DNA of 64,000 nucleotides from Dipylidium caninum. Lineage: Eukaryota > Platyhelminthes > Cestoda > Cyclophyllidea > Dipylidiidae. Location of the stretch: assembly GCA_017562135.1 (NCBI GenBank), contig QEYB01000338.1, forward strand, positions 248,001 through 312,000, written 5' to 3'. The notes under the pieces were generated by a model. That model worked only from the letters and a program-made list of their open reading frames with translations. It was not told the origin of the DNA and made no database searches. A program made the translations under genes and the position numbers. This document shows positions 1 through 14,000 of the stretch, one piece after another (the first letter of the stretch is position 1; every line of letters starts with the position of its first letter).

Positions 1-3000
1 ACACAGTTGCCAGCAGCTATGGCTCCTGCTAACGGAATCATGACATTTTGGAAGGGGGAACTCCACGAAGAAATAATCAGTACTGTGCCGATTGCTTCCA
101 ATTCCGTGTTACACTTGTCTTTGCGAAATACTCTAGACTTGGGGACCTGAACCGAAATTCTTATGTGAATTTTTGGTAGCGTACTGATCTGGGTTTAGTC
201 CATGACTTGAGGTTTTTTAACAACTGGTTGATTTCGTATCTAACGGACAGGATTTCCCAGATGAAAGTTTCATAAGAAGGCTACAATCAATAATGAGTAT
301 TTGCATTCACTCCTACCTTTCCAAGGTCCTCTTCCAATGCCTTCATAATTTTTTCTTCTTTTTCAACTGTGAAACAGAGGAGTGACTTCAAGTGTGCTTT
401 CCTCAATTCATGTGACACGGGCCAATTTTGCCGCGTCCGGGAGCGGAGGGCATTCACGTCTACCATTACTATGCACAGAGAATGAATATTTTCTCAAAAA
501 TCATTTCAATATTTAGAAATACTACTACAAAAGGCATCATATTCCATAACACTTGTGGATAGATTTTTAACAGTTTTCCTATAATTAACAAGGAATTCAA
601 ATTATGTCCTCTACTCTTGCAATGTAGACATCGTAAATAAGCTAACCGACCGGAGCGTTAACCTCGGAAATTCAAAAAGTGAGCATGTTTATCAACCTTG
701 GGCTTTAACAGGGTTAGGTTATGTGAAGAAATTCAACTCACACGTGGTTACCATGCCGTCTGCCGTATTATTATAATATTATCGAAATTTACAATCCTCT
801 GGCTACTTTTACGTAGTCAATTTATATTTTGTCTCTGCTCGGAGCAGGTGTATTAATTTTCCGTGCAATATTTAGATAATCGTGTGAACGGAATATCCTG
901 TATTAACGCTTCGAGTGTTGAGGAACTCCGAGAATCAAAATATGGCCTTTTAGTTGCGTTTCTTTAGGATCCGAGTGTATGAAAAATCTTTTCACGTTCT
1001 GTCATCCCCGGTTGTTTGCATTTTCGCTTGCACGAGCCGGTTTGCCAAGTGTCTCTACGTTATTGATGATATCTACTCATTTTTTGTTCTCACAACCCTT
1101 TACCTTGGTTATTTAGGTTATTAATTAACATTCCTGATTCTACAACACTTTCTTCAAAATCTTTTATTAGAACAAAAATATCATCTATTGCGTAATTTGG
1201 TTGCTCGGAACACGCAAAATTTGTCGGCATTTTGTTCTAATCCGAGTGAGAATGTCAAATAGTTCGCGGGTATTCTATCCTTTTCAATACCATAACATCC
1301 TTAATGAATACCAGAAATTTCATTTAGTAACAAGTGCATCCCGACGCTTGTACCGAGGCGTTAGCAATTAGTGTCAAAGACTGTCTTAATGACTTCTTGA
1401 GCAGAGCTCCCTTCAAGAGCTGTGGACAATGTTTCTGTAGAGCTTCCAATTTTTTTTTCTCTTGATTGCTTAATCATTCATCTGGCATCGGTTTAACGTT
1501 ATTTCTGTTTGCTTTCAGGATTTGATAACAACACAGTATATCTTATCAATGCATCGCCCGAAATAAATAAGTTTGACGAAGTGATTAATTTGTTTCCTAA
1601 ATAAACACTTGAGGAGGTGGAAAAGACACTGAATCGGATGTACAGTCCTCATACTTGGTACTATCGGAAGGTAGGGTGCGAGTTAAAGGAAAATAAACGA
1701 ATAAATACCACAACTGGTTTAAATCAGAAACCTCCCATTCATAAGACGAATTCACCTGCGTATTTGTCTAAAACACGGCTTGAACTTAAAAAACGGTAGA
1801 TTACCATTCTTTTAGAGGTTGACTGATAATCTACTTTTTGGTCGGACTTACATCATGACAGAGATGTTCTTATTATATTCTAATAATCCAACAAGCCGAC
1901 TGATGTTGTGATTTATAATAGAGCCGTTCGTCTTGATAGGATGGGTACTGTTAAAGTTTACGCACGAAATATTATAAATCGGTCTATTAATTCACATTAA
2001 TGAAAGGAAAATAACTTGTTTCCTTGTGATAAATATGCATCTTACCAGTCTACTTATATAATAGGCACGAGATTATCCGTAACTTGGCAGGCTGTAGATA
2101 GTGAAAGTGACGTGGGTGCGTATTCTCTACAGTAGGCAGAAGGTTCACTGTAACTCTTGTTATTTTCCCCTTGCTGGTCAGACAGATCAAAGCTGGAGGC
2201 TTGGACACTCACTAGTAAATAGGGACATACGTCCAGATTACCATGTACGGATGTTATTACGAGCGACCGGTGATTTTAGTGTATGCTCCACCTTCGAGGG
2301 ATAACCGTTCATCTGGTAGTACCCAAAGAGGGCGCGAATAAGTTAAAATTTCAGATTTATTAAATAATTATTAGGTTATGTCGGCACAAATGAATGAGTT
2401 TTGTGTCCACCTCTTTAAAACATTAGTTCGTCAGTACGATCCATCAGGCAGTTGCATACGAAAAACGACGGTTTTCGCCTTTTTTTATGTGAATAAAGTA
2501 AGTGACCCTATCGAAAAGTGAAGTAATAACCATCCAACTAAAGGGAATGTGAATTTAGAGCGAAACACGAAAAACACTTGATGTAATCGTTTTTGTTCCC
2601 CTCCAACCGATTGTAACTGCATTCTCGCAATTCGGTCATTCGCACCAAACGCAGGTTAGAACTGAGCTCAACCAAAATATCAGTCATATGTCTCGTTTTG
2701 TAAGCACCCCGTATGTCTTGAAAGACATAACTTCTAACCCTTTTAACTCGCCGCCATACTGGTTTATTTAATTAAAAGTAACATATTATGTTGGAAACCC
2801 TGAAAGGAACTTTTTTGTATGGGCTACGGTCGACTGCGACCTAGATAAGTTGTAACGTGTGCTCGAGATTTTTAGCCCATCCACCATGTTCACTCGCTAT
2901 TTCGCCAACCGATCATCACCTTTGTTTGTAATCGTGAACCATTTTTGAGAGAAAGCAATGCAATAACAAAATAAGCTCATAAGACTTTGAAATTTTTATA

Positions 3001-5869
3001 AATTTTATTTTTTTTAATTAGGTTGAATATAGTGAATAATGTGGAAATCGCGCTTTTATCCAACGCCGTTTCATAGTGTCCAACCTATCATATGTTCGTA
3101 ATCTCTTTAACTTTTAATTTGTCTATAACCGCCTAACAACTGTTTTCGCACTTCTACTGCCTTGCCCCTTAATTACTTCATCTTTTTGCCCCAAATTAAA
3201 GCGACCTTTAATAAATTAGTCATTGTCTCAAAACAGACGAAATGGTTAAATCGAAAAAGGACGCTTTCCAACCAGTTGGAGCAAAGTGGTTAATCCCCAG
3301 GATTTCGAGGATTTTTATGGTTAAGCAGCGCTCCCAATCTACCTCCAGTCGCAATATCAAAAGTCAAATAAATTGGCGTGTGAAAGAGGAATGGGGAGTA
3401 GAATCATGGCTGGCAGGCCACGACCGCAGAGACTGAGGAGTCTACGTCCAACAAAACCGAGCATCAGACTGCTAAAGTCGCGGAGTTCCTGCTGAGTTTC
3501 ACCGTCTTTAGCCCCTGCCGAAGCGCTCTGAGGTGTACCAGATTGGAAGAATGGATGGAGACAACAGTTGAGGCGCCAAAGAGTGAGGAACCAGTTGACT
3601 TTAAAACAAGGGAGCCGCTTACACTCTCCAACTTTGAGTCTTACACTATAGATATACCAAAAATCAAAAGTTGTGGCTTGCATTTCGTACCAATAACATC
3701 GTCATTGTTTTAAACTTCTCACACTATTTCGTTAACTTGGCTCTCTTGATGCAGCAGCCACCACGCTATACACCACAATCCGCTGGCTGAGAGTTTTTGA
3801 AAGCTGCATTAGACAAAAGCCACCAGAATACACTCTAGATAATCTGAAGGAATTGACATTGTTTACGTTGCTTTGCCTTCTTGTACGTGCAACCGCTGAG
3901 CTAAGAAAAAAATAAGCACTGAGTCTTTTAATTAACCAGGCTGGTTGACTACTTCAAAGTAGTAATTCAATATTAAACTCTCTCTCACATAAGGTGTCGC
4001 ATCATTTTTTTGGAAGGCTGGTTACAAGAACGCCTTTTACCTTAGCTACTCACTTTTTGTGTGCGCATTAATCGAGGGCTTATAATGATCCTCTCTATCA
4101 AAATGGCTAACAATTAGTTTCGCTCTTTCCCTTCCATTTTGGGATATCCAAACCCCCAATTAACATCTCCACCTTATTTATGTGTAGTCAATTAAAACAA
4201 AAGGCAGCCGAGAGAGGCAGAGAGGGGGGGATTGGGGCCTGGAGGAGGGAGAGAAGAAGGGGAGCAGAGGACTAGCAGCAGCAGCAGCAGCATCAGAGTC
4301 AGGAGCGGTCAAAGCAGAACTGCCTTCGGAAAGGAGCAAGGAACAGATGTTGCCGACAATTTTCGCCCAGACCGCACCACCTGCTCAGTCTCTCACAGAC
4401 CGCTACCGTCTGACAAATTCCCACGTGGCCTCCTGCGAGACTTAATGAAGAAGTAGGCGAGCAAAGACGAGGAACTAATTACCTCTCACAATGTCTACCT
4501 TGAGCAACCCACCGTTAGCGTCACAGTTGAAAACGCCTCGACTCGGCGTGGTTAGAAGTGAGGATACTCGACCCTTGATGAAAATAGTTAGCCTCATGTC
4601 CCCACCTGCTATGTTTATGGCCGTTGCTTGGTATTTCGACAAGACTCGAGGATTGAGAGCGCTCATCGACGTGTGAGTTGTCGCTAAGGCGGTATTGAGA
4701 GCCGAGAGTTCAAAAGTTGCTTCATCACCGACGTTTGCGGAGCGTGAACTTATCGTGCTACCACATCGCTGGAACCACTCAACGTCTTCGCCCTTCCACC
4801 TGCCAACCCTGATAATTTATAAAGGGACCGAGAACAATTCGGAACTTTCAATTTAACAGCACGCGAATGAGGTAAAAATAGATACGTGCATACATCAGAG
4901 TGTTTAGACTAACACCGACGACACGAGGGCCGAGGCCGTGTATGTAAACGTCTTCAAATATCCTTTGGTGCCACGGAAGGAAACAAAATCCAGATAATTC
5001 ACATATAAGGTAGTTTATTTTTAACCATAACTATACTGCAGAAAGGGGAGATTATGTGCAATTTCTCTCTTCTCCACTCATACGCACCCATCCTCGTTTT
5101 TATTCTGGGAAATTGGGAAAAAGGAAAGGGTTATTTATTTATTTAGTGGCACTTAAGGGTAATTGGGCTTTTACAGTTCCACCCCGCCTCGACGTCGGTA
5201 TGACATTTGAAGTCTTAGTCCGTTTCGTAGCACCGAGTGCGTGTCTCCCTCGTGAGCAGAGCGTCCGACTCGCGCGCAGACTGGCGTAATTTGGCATAAT
5301 CCACCGGCCGGAAGTGGCTGCAAAAGGCTTTGGAAAAGCCCTGCACCGTCTTATTTCCAAACGCTTGTCACTACCACTTCTCGTATTGCGTAGCGTGATG
5401 AATGGGCAGTCGAGCCAATTAATCATTGTCCTCTTTACCAAATCCGGAAAATTCTTGCAATGAGGCGCTAAGGGGATGATAACGCTTGTCCTGCCTTCGT
5501 GATAGATGGAGGCGAACTTTCCATCCACAACTACAATGTTACTGGCCTCGAAATAAACGTGCTGCATTGAGAGTGGACTTCCACCTTCCGCCAGGAGTTC
5601 TGGAGTCGCTAACACGAGTGGTGCGGGGCATTACCTGCTAGTTGAATCAGGAAGAACACAAACGGAGTGAGGTGGTACTCCCCATGCGGCACTTAACCTT
5701 GCCTGGCCAACCTTTGAGTTGCGGCTGAAATGACAGAAGAGTCAGTTGGCAGTCATAGGATTCGTGGAAGAGTAGAAAGCGTAGATTGTGGCGGCAAGAT
5801 GAGGGCTGAGGCTGTCCACTCGTTTGAAGTCTACTTGAAAGTTGTGCCGGTGCTTGGAACAAAGCAAAA
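1..5869. other. gene-free stretch
   Basis: Only short open frames without recognisable motifs occur, the longest 158 codons at 5615-5139. A purine-rich stretch with an AGC microsatellite lies near 4200-4300. I see no RNA gene and no repeat family that I can name. Confidence 0.5.
4274..4291. repeat. (AGC)6 microsatellite
   Basis: Six AGC units inside a purine-rich stretch (about 4205-4300). Confidence 0.92.
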
Positions 5870-6905
5870 TACGATTTTTTCCTACTCTCACCAAACTTTA
5901 TGAAATAATATAATGCCATTATGATTAATGACTTCTTGCCAGTGTGCGGACATTTTGCCTATCCCATTTTTAAGAATGTTTCACCTTCTGAGCACAAAAA
6001 TTGAACCAGTGCTCATTTAACATCTTCATTTTCGAATTATTTGCCCTTTAAAAAATTTTTAAAGACAAAAAATGATAAGCTAGAGGAATATGGTAGGTGC
6101 GACAGAGGTTCCCAGCGTAGTTCTTCGCTTCCTTGACCAGCCCCCAAGGTAGCACGTGGCCCCGAATTAACCTGAGGCAGTATGCTGTCCTTCCTGTTAT
6201 CCACAGTCCGTCTTTTTCCCCGCACTACTGTCTTTAAACTGTCTAGTTGCTAAAACTACTTCTCAGATTTGAGTTTTCGTTGGGTTTCAACAAATCACAC
6301 TGTATTTGTCTTCGAATCTCCTACAATTCACAGCATTCTCTTATTCGTAGTCAGTTTTACTATGGAGGTGGGAAAATTAAGTTCCACGGGTTCACAATAT
6401 GCGCCCTTCCCAGTCATCATCCTGTTAGAGCAGGGCTCGGTTTTTTTCCGAACTAGCGAAGTTGTGTACATTACGACTTGGTCACACAAATTCTTCTGAT
6501 TTCATTAATGAGGCGCCCACATTGAATATTTCCGCACCAATCTTAATGCTGGGATATGATCTGAAATGGTTTGCTGAGTTGAATTGAGCCTTTGGGCGAT
6601 CTCCAAGGTTGTCAAAAAAGCATCCTGCTCCAACATGGTCCTAAAAACATTGTCGTCGACGAGAGATGGTCGACAGGAATGTGGCTCATCGGAAAAGTGA
6701 AAATCGCCGGTATTAAATTTGTGAACCATCTCCCGAGTGTCCTATTAGAAACTGTACCTTCATCAAGCACTTTCGATGAATTCCTACATGCTTCTGTAGC
6801 ATGTCTTCATCGTCGAAATCTGTATAGAATACAGCAGTGTAAATGAACCTCATTAGTAGTCATGGTTACACTATCGCCTCACAATTAAGACTGACGCTGA
6901 TCAAC
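5870..6905 (-). mobile_element. mariner transposon relic A (full-length, decayed)
   Basis: A dead mariner/Tc1-superfamily transposase gene read on the minus strand from an ATG at 6863. Recognisable pieces occur in order across several frames. The N-terminal helix-turn-helix region reads NEVHLHCCILYRF and EGTVSNRTLGRWF. GDFHFSDEPHSCRPSLVDD, LEIAQRLNSTQQTISDH and KYSMWAPH follow. C-terminal pieces are KRRTVDNRKDSI, WEPLSHLPYSSSLSFFVF, LKGK and ALYYFIKFGE. At least one frameshift (after RWF) and many stops break it. The positions expected to read GDEKW and HDNARPH are altered (MMTGKG; QVNSGPRA), so catalytic aspartates are lost. It aligns with relic D at 62630-63600, including bases just upstream of the ATG. 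Terminal inverted repeats were not found by eye. Confidence 0.82.
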
Positions 6906-9904
6906 TTTGTTTTAGTTAATGTGCTACTCTAGTATGCATGCACTGAACGACAAAAATGGAGCCAAACATGCACCAACTAAACGTGTGCGACGTGTCGAAA
7001 ATTGTTGCCGTAGCCACGGGCAGATCTGTCCGGCAGACGCGATATTATGCCCCAAGGCCAGTGGCGTCACTACTGACTGGTTGTCATTTGCAGACCTGAC
7101 GTCGAATCCCACCGGCGGCTGATGACGATCAGTTGCCCCTCATCAGTGCTTCTGATTAGGGAAAAACCGTTGCTGTGCACGGTGGAGGAACTACAGCATC
7201 ACAAACTACGATGTGGAGATTGGAGGTGAGAAGAGTCCTGCCCCGTGGTTTGCCGACAGACGAACAATATTAGTCAGGGTAAACAACAAAATCAACAAAC
7301 ACTCGAGCGTGAATTGCCGCTGACAATTCACGGAGTAGCCCAGAAGATCTTGCTTTCTCGCCATTCAACGCCTCTTCCCCAAGGGCCAAATGAACATCGC
7401 CATTTGGGCGAGATAAATTAGGCGTAATGATGGCTTTACTAACCTATGATAGATGGATAAACCCATTCTTAATTACCCACTAAGCCGTTAAGAAAAGATA
7501 ATTAGCCTTCCGTCGTGTCAAAGTATTTCAAAGATGCTAAAAATTTGGTGGCCAAACCGCCGTGATACCTAAAGAAGCAAAAAAAGTTGGCGGGTGAATT
7601 GTTAGATTAATAATTTTCATTTCGCTTCCGTCGGCGGCATATGCAGAAGGTTCTCCTCTCGAGTTTTTCCTCCTTCGTCTCGCAGAAGATGATATTCTTT
7701 AGCCTCCAGCAGCAAAGTCTAGTGGATCCAGTGGACTTTAATGCTGCTCGGAACTGCAATTGGGACGCTTGGAAATCTCATCACGAAGTGCCAAGTAGGT
7801 GAAAGATTTTGTGCTGACTAAATGCATGTTTTATTTATACTTACCACCGCTCAAAGTCTTTTGCATTTTTATGACATTTCAAGCGTCTGAGCGGCTGTGA
7901 AGACGTTAGAATGAACGGTTGATCTGGAAAAGATTGAGCGTGAGGATTTATGGTTGGTGGAAATTTAAGAGCCATGAAGCTATTCCTCCTAGGGTGATTT
8001 TCTTCCAGCCAAAAGTAAAAATCTGCCGAACCGCCTTCAAATGGAGACATTTTCCATGTTTTCGAGTGCCACGAGAGGTTGAAATCCCTTTGGCATATGA
8101 ATTCGCATAGCGAGATGTAGCCTACGATGTCTTCATAAGCAGTAGATTTGAAGAGGCGCAAATTCTTTAGAATTTCGAGGACAAAGCTTTAGTTTCACTA
8201 AAGTGTGAAATTTGCGGTTGAATTAGAAGGTCAACCGATGGTCCGTTTTCCCGAGGTGGAAGCGGAGTAACCTGAAGAGCGATTGTTAACGGAACGGAGG
8301 CCTTTAAAAGACAAAAATGACATCCGTTGAGATTTGTTCGTTTACCCATACATTTTAAAGCCTTTTCAGCTTCGCCTCCAAACTGCCTGGTGTAGGAATT
8401 AATCAGTAGGGCAGTCTTTACCTCACTTGCCATTATTTATTCTGTCAAGGTGACGTTTTTACGAGAAACGGTTCAAATTCACAGCAACACTTCAATTCCA
8501 GTGGATACTTTTTACCTTCGTCTTTGCACCTGTTGCATTCGTACTGGAAGAGTTCTACAATCTGGGAGATATCTTTAACTTCCCTGAGAAAGCAAGATTC
8601 ATTGATGTCTCTTAGTAACATCTCAACACAACAGAGGTCGTTGATTGGCTGACTTACCCGAGGGCAGGTTATGGCACTTGAAAAGTCCCCTTAACGTAAT
8701 CTCAGTCACTGAGAAATATGAGAAAAAAGCTTCATATTCACCTTAACATTCCTCTCAAAAGGCTCTCACTTTGAACGCCCGAACACCAAAGTATCAGATA
8801 ATTGGGAAGGCCACTTAGTGCTTGTTTCATTTTGTGCAAGACGTCGTACGTGATAGCTAACTGTCAGGTTGGTGCAACTCTCCCTTGGTGCGTTATTCTC
8901 ACTCTTTCGAGGATTGAGGCTGTTATACTTGCAATTCTCGTCTTTCAGTATTCACCCGTAGGTAGAAAAAACTAGTCGAGACGTTATCAATCCACTCCTC
9001 AAAAAACGCTCATTCAGGCGATACTAATTTGTTGTAGACACTTTTTTCTATTCATGAAAGTGCCTAGACAGCTCCATATGGTGCATTTCAATTCTATTAC
9101 ATCGCGCGCCTCCACTCATGTTAAATGCCTCCTCGCCTAAAGCAGCTGGCTGTGGCGAAGACTTTCATTACAAATGACTTAAACTTGATCATTATGCGGA
9201 AGATCCCCCATTTCTGCACCACAGTTGAAATTACTGCTTCTAGAAACTGGAGTCCTCGAGTCCCGACACTCTCGTCGAACACGAAGGTGCAGCTTCCTTG
9301 TGCTGGTGCGCTTTGTGGAGGGGCTCCAAATCGGTTTGTGTTTAGCAAACTGTTCGCGAAGAATCACATAATCTGGTTAATTTTTTCCACATCCCTATCC
9401 TTTCACTAGGTGTTAATGAGGATGAGAGTCTCATAAGATCATTTAATTTCATTCTTTTCCCTTTGATTGCTTCCTCCGTGTTATTGTTACATTTCAAAGT
9501 ATTGTGAGTTACAGGTCAAAGACGACTGTGAAAATACTCCCTTGTTCAACCTCTTTAAAGGCTTATTCCTCTTTCCGACCCTTCAGTATACGCGATGGAT
9601 GCGCTTGAGCTTCAGCTGAGATACCAAAAATTTGTTAGTAAAACACGAAAAGTAGATAATAACATGAATCTTTCTCGGAAGAGCGGAATACACAGTAAGT
9701 GTGCGACCTCTGTTGCTAATCCATTTTCTTTACGATTGAAATGTTAAATAAAACTTTCCTCTACACACAGGTGCAATCCGCTACTGTAAATGCTCACCAT
9801 GCTGTTTGAAACCATGGAACGTAAGCTTTTATCTCGTCTGAGAGGGATTCATTATAACGTGGACCCGGTATTTCTACTTATGGGCGTTTAAACTATTCTG
9901 CTTA
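6906..9904. other. gene-free stretch between mariner relics A and B
   Basis: No recognisable coding sequence. Two adjacent minus-strand open frames (8433-8167 and 8161-7841) have protein-like composition but match no family I know. Confidence 0.45.
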
Positions 9905-11010
9905 ACCATTTTTGAAGAAGTTTTCCGTATTTGTAAGCCATTTTTTTATTTCATTTTCCGCTGCAACCAGTTTAAATTGATCATAGTAAAGCACAAGCTT
10001 CGAGAAACATTAGCGAGGCATTCGGAGGTGGATCCACCAATGGAAAAAACGCTCGATTTTGGTTCCACAAATTTCATTCTGGCTATTTGAGTATGATGGA
10101 AAAGCCTCAAAGAAGAGCCTTGGCCCACGCTGAGAACGGGAGGAATGAAGGACCGCTGTGGGATATTAGTTCCACACACAAGACTTTTGTGAATTCGGTT
10201 CTGAACTAGGAACAAGCCATACGACAACGGGCGTGCTAAAACATCTGCGGACAATAAATGATGACGATAGAAATTGGACTGGTGTGTGCCGTACGAACGA
10301 CAGACGCAACTGCAGACGATGGAGCAATCGCGAGAGCAAATGCTCATCTTTGCTGCTTCGCAATGCATGACTGCCGCCAACATCACATGGCAAATCATCA
10401 CTTGTGACGAAAAGTGGACTTCGTCTGATGAGTGAAAACGGTCAAACAGATGAGCAGGTGAGAATACACCCCCAGAAGACATCCGTGAGCTGAAATTTCA
10501 ACAACAGTACATTATCTTTACCATATGGTGGGCTGGCCACGGAGTGATCCACCATTCCTTCCCACTACTGGGCAAAACCAGAACAGCGGCGGAGTCTTCT
10601 TTTTGCCGTAAAACTGATGGCATGCAGGAGAAACAACCGGCACTGCTCTATTGTCACGCGGCAGCATTAGCGCATGATGAAAACGCTGACGACCTCATGA
10701 AGCCTCAACTGCTGTTGACACAGTAAATAACTCCACATTGTGGAATTTTATCACATCTCGCTTATTATACCTACCGATGACTACCTTTTCTGTGATTGCT
10801 AATTATTTTTAAATGAAAAAAAAACACAACAACTAAAGTGATATTGTGGGAGACTGAGTCGCTTATTGCTCTTACGAATGAAGATTCTATTCAGAAAGGC
10901 ATGTATTGCCAAATCCTTGGCAGAAAGTAACAAATGCCAATGGAAATTATCAAAACGTAATATAATAAACAGAGATAAAAATTTCTCAACTGCTTATGTT
11001 TGAGGACGGG
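9905..11010 (+). mobile_element. mariner transposon relic B (decayed)
   Basis: A dead mariner transposase on the plus strand. N-terminal pieces read SRNISEAFGGGS and ARFWFHKFHSGYLSMMEKP. The first catalytic box is ITWQIITCDEKW at about 10385-10425. The block IWWAGHGVIHHSF follows, then QEKQPALL and an altered HDN box (AHDENADDLMKPQ). Near the end come PTDDYLF and SIQKGMYCQILGRK. Many stops and frameshifts make it non-functional. Bases 9996-10463 are about 93% identical to 29725-30194 in relic C, whereas the rest of the two elements matches only at roughly 60-75%. The antisense strand of the N-terminal half happens to be open for 178 codons (10482-9946); I treat that as chance. Confidence 0.8.
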
Positions 11011-14000
11011 ATAGCAATAAACTTCGTGTTTCAATCGTAAAGACGGAATCTCAGACGGTTTTCTCTGCGTAAACTGTTCAAACATCCGGAAGTCAACTCG
11101 ATTCCCCTGAGACAACAGAAAAGACTCGTGCCTCACTTGTTAAGTGCTTTTATTCTAATGCATTGTGAAGAATACGTTTGCGTTACTACTCGTGTGCTAA
11201 GCCTTGTAGGCTCAGCCGAGCAAGGCAGGGTTTCAGACCTGTCGCAGACATCCCATAAACTTAATTTATACGCTACCACTTATAGTTAGTTAGAATTGTC
11301 GCGAACTTATGTAACTATAAATGTTACTTCGCCTCTTTCATTGGAAAAATATTCAACAAATTTCAGATTGTCATGGCATTGCTGGCAGAAGAAATTTGCC
11401 GATCCCGAAAATGCTTGTTTTACAAGTGGGACTGTTTACGAAGCCGCCTGAATAGAGCGAAGCCAAAGGAGGGTCTGCAGTAATGTATTTCACCGCAGAT
11501 GTTGAAGGCGCCATCATCACCACATTGACACCTTCAGCTAATATTTGCTCGCAAGGTTTTCTATAAATTGACAAAGGAATTACGCCCCGGCCAAAATTAA
11601 AACGAATCAGGCCCTTCACACCTATATCATAATGTTCCTCTAAAAATTTGGCGCTTTACTTCTAAAGGGTGATTGCTCCTGCTTTTGTTTCGAGTATTGT
11701 TCTTGGGGTAGAGTATTCTGCTGATTAAGAGGCCTTACCGCGTCCGGAAAAACAGGAACTGGGGGCTGCTGCACTCGTCCCGTAGTAGGAATTCTAACAC
11801 TGTTGAGCGAGCACCAAGTCCGAAATGTTCACATCGGGGGTTTGTTAGTAAAGGTAAGCGAGGAAGGTCTAACTCACGTCGGATTTTGTAATGGGGTCTT
11901 GGGAATAGGCGCGGGTTGGTTTGCGAGCCCCCTTTCAATTCGGGCATGGGTGGGGCTGCACCGAGAACACCGGCCGAATTCGGGCATTGGTGGCACATGA
12001 GGAAGAGGACCTCGTCTTCCTTTTTGCCCAACTCTGCTCAGACGGCTAATCGTGTAGTTTTAGTTAGCATTTTTCGGGTGGTTTTTTGCGAGTGTTGCTT
12101 TTAAATGCATGTCTGAGTTAATATTTTAATCAGATATTATGATTAGCAGTTGCGCTATTGTGGATTCCACTTCCAACTTCTTACTGGGACCGCCACTTTT
12201 TAAAGAACTTTTCATAGCAACAAAATGCGGACAAATTTGATCCGAGTCATTAACAATCGTGGAGTATCTCCATGTGGAGGGGATTTCCAGCGGATAGAAA
12301 TAAAAATCACACTTTATGGGGTAAAATAAAATAGTCGTGCAAGCCAGCCACAAGTTATTTCCTCATTTCGGCGGACTGACTTACTCTCAACTCCGATAGC
12401 TATCATTGAAATATTCTTCGTTGGTCGCATCAAACCCACGTTTCATGGAAGCGGAAGTCGCAGATTACCTTGTAGAGAAGTTGATAAGAAATATTAGTCT
12501 CTGATTCCGCTATCCACACAAACTCTGAAAACTGTGTAAAGACTCGACAATGCGAAAGACGACTCCAAGGGAAAGCGAGTGAATAACCAAGCGGCAGGTG
12601 AAGCCCTTAAGAATACATCGTGGAACACCAAAACTCAGCTTAACAGAAGCGCATGCGAGTGTCAAAATGGTGAGAATGAAGATCTTGGCTTTGTAAGAGT
12701 GTATTTTTAAATCGCATCTGCCCATCATCACGTTCCCATCGGCACCCACTCACCGCAGATTTCACGTATGTATTGCCCGGACGAACAACCAAAAAATTCA
12801 CTCCTATTGGGCTAAACTTACAGTGCTCTTCTTCATGTTGGCTCTTTTGGAACCGTAACTCATTTGGCACTAATCTGCGCAAATTTGTGGGCTGAGGGAG
12901 TCACAGCCTCCAATCATTTCTGCCAATCAACCATATTCCCAGCGCCACTTTTCAGTAGTAAGCACTCTTCTACCATCTTTCCGAGAGCTGAATCCACGTT
13001 CCAGAACACTCACCCGTTTCTAAAGTTTGGTGCCTAGCTGAAAGTTGACCTGTAAAACATAATAAGCATCTGTTGCGATTAAGGAATGAGAGGATTTCGA
13101 AGCAGGTTACAGTTGCCTGGACGGAGGGGAGAAACATATGTGACTGGCAGACGCCTAATCTGATGTTAATGAGCAGAATAGGCCCTCTCCTCCCTCTGGC
13201 TCATCGTCGCCACTTTCTAAAAACCTAACATAAAGTGGCTTGCTCTCCATACCTTTAACTCAGAAAGATTGATTGAAATTGACATTTTAAGTGGTGTACT
13301 GACTTCATTTAAATAATGCTGTTTGAATGTCAAGGTCTTTCAAAAAGAGGTGCCATTACTGAAATCATATAGTCCCATCCCCCTCGAATGGGTATTTACG
13401 TATAAACTCCTTGTTAGTAATAAGAAGAAACGCAAGGATTAATTCATAGGTGTGAAATTTCTTGACTCAGCATCTCTTGAAATCGCCTAGTACGTGTTTC
13501 TGGGTGTTCTGTAGGTGTGTCATACCGAGGACAAATCATGCAGGCGGTTATACACGTAGGAGTGAATGAGGCTTTTCTTCCTCTTGTCTTCTTCACTGTT
13601 CTCGAGCTGTTCACCACCACATCATTTATCTTTTCCGAGTTAAGGCGCCCCCTTAATAATAATAAATGACCGATTGGGTCCATTCTGTATGCATTGAGGT
13701 TACAACTATGTGGTCGCGTATTTTTTTTCCCAATTGTAGACTTATACCCTTTTTAGTTCTATAGTTTTTTCACATTTACTTAAATAGGATAACAGATTGT
13801 TCGCTTCAGACATGCTTTACGATATTATTTTTGGAAAGGCAAGAAAACAGCGCAAGCACACAAGAAGCTGTGTACCGCAGATGGGAATGAAGTCTGGAAA
13901 GGAAGGCAATAATAAAATTGTTTAACTGACTTTGTTTTGGTGGCAGTTCATTGAAAAATGGTCAACAATTTGGCGGTCTGGTCACGGCCATTGTTGCTTC

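Noticed and set aside
5139..5615. 158-codon minus-strand open frame near mariner relic A
   Set aside because: No recognisable domain, unusual composition, and no supporting splice or promoter context.
7841..8433. two adjacent minus-strand frames of 106 and 88 codons
   Set aside because: Not recognised. They are in different frames with a stop between and no convincing splice pair.
9946..10482. 178-codon minus-strand open frame
   Set aside because: It lies antisense to the mariner transposase remnants of relic B. The same region in relic C is frame-broken, so it is a chance frame.
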